From an uncultured Bacteroides sp. (GTDB lineage: Bacteria; Bacteroidota; Bacteroidia; Bacteroidales; Bacteroidaceae): 15,853 nt of DNA. The notes below the pieces were generated by a model. It did no database searches, was not told the DNA's origin, and worked only from the letters and a program-made list of their open reading frames with translations. The DNA lies in assembly GCA_902492205.1 (NCBI GenBank), contig CABUKU010000044.1:1-15853 (forward strand), given 5' to 3'. A program made the position numbers and the translations under genes. Positions 8,273-14,206 of the stretch are shown here, one piece after another. How positions within the stretch are numbered: position 1 is the stretch's first letter; each line of letters opens with the position of its first letter.

Positions 8273-8600
8273 AACCACCTCCTCTCCGTTGGGGTAGTTC
8301 ATCACTTGCCGCAAAGGCATCATAGTGAAAATTGCGCAGGAATCGGTCTACATCTTCTTGAGTATACCAATATTTGTCTCCTTGACGTGAATATCCAAGG
8401 TAGCCATTATCACGCAATTTCTTCAGATATTTTTCCTTTATACCCAATTTTGCCATCAGTGCCTTATTATCATATAGATGATTTTGGGGCATTTGATGTT
8501 GAGCCAAAGCCTTTTCATGCTTCTCTACAGTGTGGAGAATTTTCTCCAGCAATTCCCGTTCACATAGGGACTCTACATTCTTAATTTTAGCCATATACAA
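8262..8600 (-). CDS. Helix-turn-helix (excisionase/MerR-like) DNA-binding protein
   Basis: This 112-residue protein has a charged helical N-terminus (about 8-36) and a winged helix-turn-helix of the excisionase/MerR type at about 42-91: YDNKALMAKLGIKEKYLKKL, then a wing around YSRQGDKYWYT, then QEDVDRFL. Proteins like this (HTH_17 type) commonly sit just upstream of DUF3987 genes in Bacteroidales elements and may act as excision factor or regulator. The C-terminal tail RRGGGYGR is encoded by bases that also form the ribosome-binding-like stretch of the next gene. Translation may begin at Met1 (8600) or Met3 (8594). It is the first gene of the unit running into DUF3987, DUF6371 and perhaps the relaxase. 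The noncoding DNA before it carries a palindrome and repeats it might bind. Confidence 0.85.
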   Translation of the reverse strand: MYMAKIKNVESLCERELLEKILHTVEKHEKALAQHQMPQNHLYDNKALMAKLGIKEKYLKKLRDNGYLGYSRQGDKYWYTQEDVDRFLRNFHYDAFAASDELPQRRGGGYGR

Positions 8601-8661
8601 TTTAAATTATGGCTCAACTGTCCTGATGCGCACTCGGACTTTTAAGCCGGGTTATTTTGCC

Positions 8662-8687
8662 ATGGTACGATTGTGCACATCGTCCAT
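8662..8687. repeat. Palindrome upstream of the helix-turn-helix gene
   Basis: ATGG-t-ACGAT and ATCGT-CCAT are inverted copies (nine paired bases with a one-base bulge) around a 7-base centre containing GTGCAC. On the minus strand a near-match to the Bacteroides -7 element, TACTTTCG, lies a few bases upstream, so the palindrome would fall at the start of the transcript or over the promoter. It could be an operator or a leader hairpin. Confidence 0.45.
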
Positions 8688-8711
8688 AACCGCAGCGAAA
8701 GTATAGAATCC

Positions 8712-8789
8712 TTAGGAGGTGAAAAGTTAGGATGAATTAGGCTAATGCGTTAGGAATAATGTTAGGATTGAGTTATTTTGATATTAGGA
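8712..8789. repeat. Iteron-like cluster of six TTAGG(A/C) direct repeats
   Basis: All copies face the same way on the plus strand and begin at 8712, 8727, 8737, 8750, 8762 and 8784; the third reads TTAGGC, the others TTAGGA. Start-to-start spacings are 15, 10, 13, 12 and 22 bases. They lie between the terminator of the membrane-protein gene and the helix-turn-helix gene. Such arrays serve as binding sites for replication initiators, excisionases or repressors; which applies here is unknown. Confidence 0.6.
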
Positions 8790-8822
8790 TTGAAATATAA
8801 CCACCTGATTATAAACAAAAAA

Positions 8823-8842
8823 GAGTAGCCAAGTGGCTACTC
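8823..8842 (-). terminator. Rho-independent terminator after the integrase/membrane-protein unit
   Basis: GAGTAGCCA at 8823-8831 and TGGCTACTC at 8834-8842 form a perfect 9-bp inverted repeat (the loop would open to four bases). In the minus direction it is followed directly by TTTTTTG. The stop codon of the 211-residue gene lies inside the right arm. Confidence 0.85.
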
Positions 8843-9472
8843 GAAAAATTTATCAATCTCTGTTGATTTTGTTGGTACTGGAAGATCTTTCCTATTTGAA
8901 CGTGATTGCCCCAATCCTGAAACATCAAATAAATTATTTAGTTCCGTATCAGGGAAAAAGGCAGTTCTTCCAAATTTCCAAAATTCCCTATCATCAATAT
9001 TGGAGACCGTTGGCTTATCTCCACAATATATGCGACCACACATATATGCTAAAAGAACTTTAGACTCGTTCCATATATAGTGTGTGCCATCTTCTTTCAT
9101 ATAACCAGCTTCTATGGCCTTTGCAAAAACTTTACGAGCCAATTCTGTATCCAATGTTTCAGAAAGAATAATTTCAGCATCAACAGATACAACTTCTTCC
9201 ACATTCTTAATATTTTTCTCACGAAGAATTTCTGCACCAATGACTAATGCAGCTGCTGAAATCAGAAACATAATTGTGCCCCAAAACTCTGATGAGCCAG
9301 TTTCGTTATCGCTGACAGGGTTTACAACCCTAAGTCCAACGAGTAATAATGTGCCTACGAATAATGTAATTGCACTCGACCATAGAATTACTCTTGCATA
9401 TTTTTTGAAGACGAAGGCAATTGCCAACAAAATAACGCAAAGACCAATATTAAGAAATATAATCTGCAACAT
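8837..9472 (-). CDS. Uncharacterized three-helix membrane protein with a cytoplasmic C-terminal domain
   Basis: I do not recognise a named family for this 211-residue protein. Hydrophobic segments at about 2-22, 28-48 and 67-84 predict three membrane helices. Residues about 95-211 are soluble and look like a compact domain: VFAKAIEAGYM, a tryptophan-containing strand, LLAYMCGRIYCGD, then FFPDTELNNLFDVSGLGQ and a conserved-looking end EIDKFFE. I recall similar soluble tails in hypothetical proteins of Bacteroidales mobile elements, which suggests a shared partner-binding or DNA-related module joined here to a membrane anchor. The gene begins seven bases after the integrase stop and ends in a terminator, so it is cotranscribed with the integrase. 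It is the one gene of the mobility module without an obvious mobility role, and cargo such as defence or signalling is possible but unproven. Confidence 0.75.
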   Translation of the reverse strand: MLQIIFLNIGLCVILLAIAFVFKKYARVILWSSAITLFVGTLLLVGLRVVNPVSDNETGSSEFWGTIMFLISAAALVIGAEILREKNIKNVEEVVSVDAEIILSETLDTELARKVFAKAIEAGYMKEDGTHYIWNESKVLLAYMCGRIYCGDKPTVSNIDDREFWKFGRTAFFPDTELNNLFDVSGLGQSRSNRKDLPVPTKSTEIDKFFE

Positions 9473-9479
9473 ACTTCAT

Positions 9480-10839
9480 TCAAATTATTTCTAGAGTTTT
9501 AAATTCATCTTTTAAACGTGCCACCTCGGACGAAAGAGTCTCAGGCAGAAATCTGGCATATACTTTCTCTGTAACATCTGTACTGCCATGCCCTAAAAGG
9601 CGACTTACTACAGTCATTGACAACCCTTTGTTTAATGCAAACACTGCAAATGAGTGTCTAGCTACATGCATTGACAAATTAAACGGCAACCCAATCTGTT
9701 CGCCCACTACCACAAGTGACTGATTGATGCATTTAGTGGCATTATTGCGAGCTTTATAAAGGGCTTCAGCATCATCTAGGTCTAATTCTTCTTTCACAAG
9801 ATTGAATACATATTTGCAGCCTTCCCGTTTTTCTTGCCACTGTCTTAAGATAGATATAGCTTGCTCTGTAAGAGGAATAACATGGCGTTTGTTTGTCTTA
9901 ATCATAATTTTTCTCAACTCTTTCTTCTCAAAGTTGATATGCCCCCATTGCAATGTCATTACATCCACAACACGAAGTCCACAAGCATGGAAAGCAAAGA
10001 AAAAAAATCTCTAAAAACTCTCTCCTACGTGGTTCAGGACAGGTTTTGTAGTATTCCAATAGAGCAAGTAATTGTTCTTTATTCAGGCTCTTCCCATCAA
10101 ATTCACTCTCCTCTTCCGACAAAGATACCTTAGTAATAATACGCATATCCTGTATTCTTGCATTAACAGAAGGTTCCAGCATACCCATCTCACATGCGTA
10201 AGCACATGCTTTTAATATTGGTGTTAAAGAGTGATTGATTGTTGCATCACTATTCTGCTTTATCTCTCTACGCCACAAAATATATGCATCCAATAATTCA
10301 GGAGTGATATCGCCAACATAGATAGAATCGGCACGATATGTACCCTGTTTCGTGGAACGAAGGAAGGTTTGGAATATATTCATTCCGCTTTTACCGTTTT
10401 CATATCGACTACGGCCAATCTTGTTTCTTGAGTATTCTGAATAAAGACGCTCCAATGTGAACTCAACAAAATCTTTTCCTTGGTCTGGGCGCGTCAATGG
10501 CTTATCTGCAAGGAATCCCGAAATAATGTCAGCAGTGATTTGATTGGGATGCTTTTCATTATACTCTGCAAGCATAGAGTCAATCCGGTCAACACGTGCC
10601 AACAACAGTTGATTGAGACGTTTGTACTCAGATCCATAACTGACACGAATTTCTCCACGACCTTGATTGCCGTTCTGATTCCAGTCGGTTTCCTTAACAA
10701 AGACATTTGTTGTCTTACGTATAATTTGCCTATTCCAAGTATATTCCAACTCAATAGGGTAGGCTTTATTTTTGTCAGACTCCTTCGGTGTGCGGAGACG
10801 ATATTTGCCCAACGGATATAATCTCTTCGGTCTTCCCAT
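9480..10839 (-). pseudogene. Tyrosine recombinase (integrase) of the island, split by a one-base frameshift
   Basis: Removing one base from the run of eight A at 10000-10007 joins two reading frames into a 452-residue tyrosine recombinase. Residues about 120-235 are the SAM-like core-binding domain. The corrected catalytic domain has the first Arg in GLR (289), Lys candidates at 314/317 in KTNK, HVAR with His391 and Arg394, LLGH with His417 and the nucleophile Tyr427 in EKVYARF. As written, the upstream frame runs from 10839 to a stop at 9928 and lacks all catalytic residues; the downstream frame (9480-9968, GTG start) lacks the first Arg. The break may be a sequencing error, a real inactivating or switchable mutation, or be bypassed by slippage on the homopolymer. 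Position at the island edge marks it as the island's own integrase. Confidence 0.9.
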
Positions 10840-10874
10840 ACGCTTCCTTTTGTTTTAATATTCCTGAGGATGCA

Positions 10875-10882
10875 CAAAGGTA
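10875..10882 (-). promoter_or_regulatory. Promoter-like -7 element for the integrase
   Basis: The minus strand reads TACCTTTG, a full match to TAnnTTTG, 35 bases before the integrase start. The TTTG sequences that could serve as the -33 element belong to the first GACAAACAAA repeat (10893-10902) and sit closer than the usual 19-21 bases. Repeat-bound integrase could therefore cover this promoter. Confidence 0.45.
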
Positions 10883-10886
10883 GTGT

Positions 10887-10985
10887 ATTTTAGACAAACA
10901 AACTCTGTTTTCAAGAAGAAAAATTGCATTTTAGACAAACAAACCACACCATTTAAGCCTATAAAACACCAGCGGGACAAACAAA
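10887..10985. repeat. Three direct repeats of GACAAACAAA at the island edge
   Basis: Copies lie at 10893-10902, 10934-10943 and 10976-10985, with start-to-start spacing of 41 and 42 bases, close to four helical turns. The first two belong to an exact 17-bp repeat, ATTTTAGACAAACAAAC, at 10887-10903 and 10928-10944. Regularly phased repeats between an integrase gene and the chromosome are typical of integrase arm-type binding sites. Confidence 0.6.
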
Positions 10986-11006
10986 TTATTTTTGCTTATC
11001 CCGCTG
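10970..11006. other. Imperfect inverted repeat: candidate attachment core site or terminator
   Basis: CAGCGGGA at 10970-10977 pairs with TCCCGCTG at 10999-11006. The inner arms continue with two mismatches as GACAAACAAA and TTTGCTTATC around a centre of about five bases (TTATT). Two imperfect inverted arms around a short spacer is the geometry of a tyrosine-recombinase core site. In the minus direction it also resembles a terminator for the DUF2795 gene, whose stop lies 31 bases upstream, with only GTGTTTTAT after the stem. Both readings remain open. Confidence 0.45.
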
Positions 11007-11037
11007 ATATTAAATCATTTAATTTGATTTTAGCTTC

Positions 11038-11259
11038 TTAATATTCCTCCTCGTTGAAAAAAAAGTCTTCTTTACTTGGATAATCCGGCCAAATATCTTC
11101 GATACTTTCATAGATTTCACCCTCATCTTCCATTTCCTGGAGATTTTCTATCACTTCAAGAGGCGCACCTGAGCGCATCGCATAATCTATAAGCTCATCC
11201 TTGGTAGCTGGCCAAGGAGCATCTTCTAACTTAGATGCTAATTCCAATGTCCAATACAT
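11038..11259 (-). CDS. DUF2795 family small acidic protein
   Basis: This 73-residue protein fits DUF2795, a short family frequent in Bacteroidetes: it starts MYWTLELASKLEDAPWPATK, followed by DELIDYAMRSGAP and a very acidic tail with DEGEIYESIEDIWPDYP. The function of this family is unknown to me. It is the first chromosomal gene beyond the island boundary. It is probably transcribed alone, with a good -7 element upstream and a possible terminator (10970-11006) downstream. Length is typical for the family. Confidence 0.85.
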   Translation of the reverse strand: MYWTLELASKLEDAPWPATKDELIDYAMRSGAPLEVIENLQEMEDEGEIYESIEDIWPDYPSKEDFFFNEEEY

Positions 11260-11308
11260 AGTTTTAACTATTTAAAGTGAATACAACTTCTTATCTTTTA
11301 TTTTTCCG

Positions 11309-11316
11309 CAAAAGTA
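11309..11316 (-). promoter_or_regulatory. Bacteroides-type -7 element for the DUF2795 gene
   Basis: The minus strand reads TACTTTTG, matching TAnnTTTG, about 50 bases before the start codon. GTTG lies 19 bases further upstream, an acceptable -33 element at normal spacing, inside the 3' end of the adenosyltransferase gene. Confidence 0.6.
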
Positions 11317-11328
11317 TAATAAAATCTT

Positions 11329-11892
11329 TCACTCGCAACTTTTATTCCAAAATATTTCTGCCTTATTTTCAGACAAGTTAAGCTTTCTTGATAAAACAAA
11401 AAGATAATCGGATAACCGATTCACATATTTACGTACTTCAGGACTTACTTCACACGTCTCGGCAACAGTTAGTATTTGACGTTCGGCACGCCTGCAAACC
11501 GTTCGGCAAATATGACAAATCGCAGCACTTCTTGCACCTCCCGGTAATACAAAAGCACACAACGGAGGAAGAATGCTATCCATATAATCCATTTCTTGTT
11601 CCAACTCTTCAATATCTGCAACCGTAACAACACTCGCATTATTCAGTTGTGTTACATTTTGATCGGTTGCAAGATAAGAACCCACAGCAAACAGATTATA
11701 TTGTATTTTTTGCATTAACCTTATATCGCGTTCATCTTTCAAATAGGTGCACAGCAAACCTAAATTCGCATTCAGTTCGTCAATGGTCCCATAAGATTCT
11801 AAACGAACATGGGTTTTGGGAACACGTGTGCCGCCCACCAAGCTGGTAGTACCTGCATCTCCGGTTTTCGTATATATCATACTTTTTTTCAT
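11329..11892 (-). CDS. PduO-type cob(I)alamin adenosyltransferase
   Basis: This enzyme transfers the 5'-deoxyadenosyl group of ATP to cob(I)alamin to make coenzyme B12. From the chosen start it has 187 residues. Family signatures are all present: the ATP-binding TKTGDAGTTSLVGGTRVPK near the N-terminus, RLESYGTIDELNA, then FVLPGG followed by CRTVCRRAER, and VNRLSDYLFVLSRKLN near the end. The reading frame is open to 11934, but I choose the Met at 11892 (MKKSMIYT): relatives start there, AAAAGGA precedes it, and a promoter element at 11932-11939 lies so close that the upstream Met would be at or before the transcription start. It follows the methyltransferase gene closely but has its own promoter. 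Bacteroides use B12-dependent enzymes such as methylmalonyl-CoA mutase, so a salvage role is expected. Confidence 0.93.
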   Translation of the reverse strand: MKKSMIYTKTGDAGTTSLVGGTRVPKTHVRLESYGTIDELNANLGLLCTYLKDERDIRLMQKIQYNLFAVGSYLATDQNVTQLNNASVVTVADIEELEQEMDYMDSILPPLCAFVLPGGARSAAICHICRTVCRRAERQILTVAETCEVSPEVRKYVNRLSDYLFVLSRKLNLSENKAEIFWNKSCE

Positions 11893-11931
11893 AAGCATCC
11901 TTTTAATTTGTTTATACAAACACGTAACATA

Positions 11932-11939
11932 CAAATATA
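11932..11939 (-). promoter_or_regulatory. Bacteroides-type -7 element for the adenosyltransferase gene
   Basis: The minus strand reads TATATTTG, a full TAnnTTTG match, 39 bases before the preferred start at 11892. It sits just after the stop of the upstream methyltransferase gene. Its position argues against the longer reading frame beginning at 11934. Confidence 0.6.
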
Positions 11940-11940
11940 A

Positions 11941-12645
11941 CTAAAAGTTGACTAGATAATGTTGTTTTATCTTTGTTTTATCGAAAAAGACTATTCCAAC
12001 CGAGTACAAATCAAAAGTAATTCCCACATATTCATTATCAACCAACTTGTTCCACCAATTTTCCATTGCTTTGGTAGCATGTATACCTTCAACTACCATC
12101 ATTGTACCGGAATGTATCTTATCCAAACATTTTTCAAAAACATCATCGTTTGCACAAAGATAATTCAAACGTATAAAATCCAAGCTTTGCATTGAGCCTA
12201 AAACATTTACCAGTTCCGATGTTATTTCCCCGGTATGAAACTCTATATTTTTACGTTCTCTGAAAAGCTCTTTGGCAAAATCATTCGTATTGTTTTCCAC
12301 ATCTAAAGTGACACAGCGGGTAGAGCTATTAACAAAAGACATATATAATAGAGGTAAACCGGAAGAAGTTCCAAGATCCAATAACGTGGAAGGCTGAGTA
12401 TAATTTACCAACCTGAAAAGTAGTTTATCTACCTTCTCAGTTCTATATGCCCTGTCAGGTAACAGGCATCTGCAATTTTTTAAATATTCTTTCCTTTTTT
12501 CCTTTAACTCCCCATACGCATAGTAAGGCAGGTTTTCATAGATAACCCAAGTTATTAAATTAAAGGCAAAAGGAGAATGCACTCCATAGCCTTTCCGATG
12601 GCGGATACGTTTACACCAAACCCATGCATTCCGTATGCAATTCAT
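11941..12645 (-). CDS. Class I SAM-dependent methyltransferase (Bacteroidetes family, substrate unknown)
   Basis: From the chosen start this protein has 234 residues. The N-terminus contains RHRKGYGVHSPFAFNLIT, a segment I recognise from a conserved Bacteroidetes methyltransferase family. The Rossmann-type SAM-binding motif is STLLDLGTSSGLPLLYM, and an acidic residue that would bind the ribose follows in CVTLDVE. The C-terminal half is less conserved. The substrate is not evident. The frame is open to Met at 12669, but a promoter -7 element (12667-12674) overlaps that codon, so the Met at 12645 is preferred; it also gives the usual short basic start before the GVHSPF region. Confidence 0.85.
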   Translation of the reverse strand: MNCIRNAWVWCKRIRHRKGYGVHSPFAFNLITWVIYENLPYYAYGELKEKRKEYLKNCRCLLPDRAYRTEKVDKLLFRLVNYTQPSTLLDLGTSSGLPLLYMSFVNSSTRCVTLDVENNTNDFAKELFRERKNIEFHTGEITSELVNVLGSMQSLDFIRLNYLCANDDVFEKCLDKIHSGTMMVVEGIHATKAMENWWNKLVDNEYVGITFDLYSVGIVFFDKTKIKQHYLVNF

Positions 12646-12666
12646 TTTTTCAGTTATTAGTAAAGG

Positions 12667-12674
12667 CAAAGATA
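12667..12674 (-). promoter_or_regulatory. Bacteroides-type -7 element for the minus-strand methyltransferase
   Basis: The minus strand reads TATCTTTG, matching TAnnTTTG, 21 bases before the preferred start. No TTTG is found at the usual -33 distance; that position is occupied by a perfect inverted repeat (12676-12703). Confidence 0.5.
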
Positions 12675-12675
12675 T

Positions 12676-12703
12676 AATATTTCTTATATAAGGAAGAAAT
12701 ATT
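12676..12703. repeat. Perfect 10-bp inverted repeat in a divergent promoter region
   Basis: AATATTTCTT at 12676-12685 and AAGAAATATT at 12694-12703 are exact reverse complements with an 8-base spacer. The repeat lies between two divergent methyltransferase genes, immediately upstream of the -7 element of the left one. This is the position of an operator. Confidence 0.5.
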
Positions 12704-12769
12704 CATTAAAAACGCTTCGCTTATCACAAAAAGTATAATATTTGTAATTTCACACCAAAACCAACCATT

Positions 12770-13504
12770 ATGAAAGAAAATAAATATGATGATAAAAGTT
12801 TTTTTGAACAATATAGCCGGATGCCTCGTTCCGTTGAAGGTCTTAAAGGTGCCGGTGAATGGCATATATTAAAACAAATGTTGCCCGACTTTAAAGATAA
12901 GCGGATATTAGATTTAGGTTGCGGTTTTGGATGGCATTGTGAATATGCAGTGGAGCACGAAGCCAAAGCCGTTACAGGTATCGATATATCTGAAAAAATG
13001 TTGGAAGAAGCAAGAAAAAGAAATAACTCCCCACTCATAGAGTACAGGCAAATGGCTATAGAAGATTTTAATTTCACTCCCAACTCTTTCGATATAGTAA
13101 TCAGTTCATTGGCATTTCATTATCTGGAATCTTTTAGCAACATATGCAAAAATGTATATCGCTGCCTAAATCATGGAGGAATTTTTGTATTCTCCGTAGA
13201 ACATCCTATATTCACAGCATATGGAAATCAGGATTGGTTTTATGACAACGAAGGTAACATTCTTCATTGGCCGGTGGACAAATACTTTAATGAAGGATTG
13301 CGTAAAGCAAATTTCTTGGGCGAAGAGGTTATCAAATATCATAAGACACTGACAACTTATGTAAACAGCCTCATTCAAACCGGATTTGAAATTACAGAAC
13401 TCAGAGAACCGGAACCCGATGCCGAAATGTTGAAAACTATACCCGGTATGGAAAATGAACTTCGCAGACCGATGATGCTACTCGTATCTGCAAAGAAAAA
13501 ATAA
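12770..13504 (+). CDS. Class I SAM-dependent methyltransferase (Methyltransf_11-like)
   Basis: This 244-residue protein has the classic SAM-binding motif ILDLGCGFG near residue 46, the acidic motif VTGIDIS after it, and FDIVISSLAFHYL as the post-II/motif IV region. YRCLNHGGIFVFSVEHP follows as motif VI. These features fit a small-molecule methyltransferase of the broad Methyltransf_11 type; the substrate cannot be read from sequence. It begins a plus-strand cluster, with the acetyltransferase-like gene starting 20 bases after its stop. An AT-rich upstream stretch contains AATATTTG, close to but not matching the -7 consensus. Start choice is simple, as no in-frame alternative lies near. Confidence 0.9.
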   Translation: MKENKYDDKSFFEQYSRMPRSVEGLKGAGEWHILKQMLPDFKDKRILDLGCGFGWHCEYAVEHEAKAVTGIDISEKMLEEARKRNNSPLIEYRQMAIEDFNFTPNSFDIVISSLAFHYLESFSNICKNVYRCLNHGGIFVFSVEHPIFTAYGNQDWFYDNEGNILHWPVDKYFNEGLRKANFLGEEVIKYHKTLTTYVNSLIQTGFEITELREPEPDAEMLKTIPGMENELRRPMMLLVSAKKK

Positions 13505-13524
13505 ACTCATTAATTCCGAAAATC

Positions 13525-14193
13525 ATGTCAGCTCCAGTTGAATTTATCCCGCTTAATCCTGAAACATGGGAACGTAAAGAGTATTTTGATTATTTCTATT
13601 ATCAAATAAAATGCAAATATACTCTCAATGCCAATATTGATATTTCGGGATTATTAGAAAACACCAGAAAATTAAAGTTGAAGTTTTTCCCTACTTTTTT
13701 ATATGCCATCATGAGGATTATTAATCAAAATAAAGAATTCCGCATGAGCTTTGATAAGGAGGGAAATTTAGGATATTGGAATTATGTAATTCCGTCATAC
13801 ACTATTTTCCATGAAGATACGAAAACATTCTCCGATATATGGAGCGACTATACAGAAGATTATCCCTCATTTTATTATGGTGTTCTCCATGATATGGAAA
13901 CTTATAAAAATGTGAAAGCAATCAAAGGGCGCCCCGATCAACCGGTCAATTTCTGCTCTATATCATCGCTACCTTGGCTGAGCTTCACCAATTACAGTCA
14001 AGACACCTATACCGAATCTCCTTTTTTATTCCCCTTGATACGTTTTGGGAAATACTTTACAGAAGGAGAGAAAATTTTAATCCCTTTTGCCATATTTGTG
14101 AATCATGCCGTAGCCGATGGATACCACACAGCCAAACTTATCAACGACTTACAAAGCTTTGTGACAAAATCAGGAGAATGGATGAATATATAA
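13525..14193 (+). CDS. CatA-like O-acetyltransferase (chloramphenicol acetyltransferase family)
   Basis: This 222-residue protein matches the trimeric chloramphenicol acetyltransferase family throughout: EFRMSFD near 72, YTIFHEDTKTFSDIWSDY at about 92-109, FCSISSLPWLSFTNY at about 143-157 with the conserved Ser153, and the catalytic region NHAVADG at 193-199. The family motif is HHxxxDG; here the first His is Asn193, but the catalytic His194, Asp198 and Gly199 are kept, so acetyl transfer from acetyl-CoA is plausible. Whether the acceptor is chloramphenicol is not certain, because many chromosomal Bacteroides homologues are called only CatA-like. The gene sits between a methyltransferase and a DUF1848 gene in a tight plus-strand cluster with no transposon next to it, which argues for a resident gene, not an acquired resistance cassette. 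Confidence 0.92.
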   Translation: MSAPVEFIPLNPETWERKEYFDYFYYQIKCKYTLNANIDISGLLENTRKLKLKFFPTFLYAIMRIINQNKEFRMSFDKEGNLGYWNYVIPSYTIFHEDTKTFSDIWSDYTEDYPSFYYGVLHDMETYKNVKAIKGRPDQPVNFCSISSLPWLSFTNYSQDTYTESPFLFPLIRFGKYFTEGEKILIPFAIFVNHAVADGYHTAKLINDLQSFVTKSGEWMNI

Positions 14194-14206
14194 AGCTCTT
14201 TATAAC

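Noticed and set aside
8255..8584. Open frame of 109 codons on the plus strand
   Set aside because: It mirrors the helix-turn-helix gene on the minus strand and its translation lacks any recognisable domain.
9114..9494. Open frame of 126 codons on the plus strand
   Set aside because: It is antisense to the 211-residue membrane-protein gene, which has hydrophobic segments, a terminator and operon context; the plus frame has none of these.
9480..9968. Short tyrosine recombinase starting at GTG as a stand-alone gene
   Set aside because: It lacks the first catalytic Arg, which is encoded just upstream in the same frame, and frame correction merges it with the upstream piece into one normal-length integrase.
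10494..10877. Open frame of 127 codons on the minus strand
   Set aside because: It is a second frame over the integrase N-terminal region, its product looks like no known family, and its start overlaps the promoter element at 10875-10882.
12724..13083. Open frame of 119 codons on the minus strand
   Set aside because: It is antisense to the SAM methyltransferase gene beginning at 12770, whose motifs are unmistakable.
13525..14193. Acquired chloramphenicol resistance cassette
   Set aside because: No insertion sequence, integron site or repeat flanks the gene; it is embedded in a tight three-gene cluster in apparently chromosomal DNA, so resident status is more likely.
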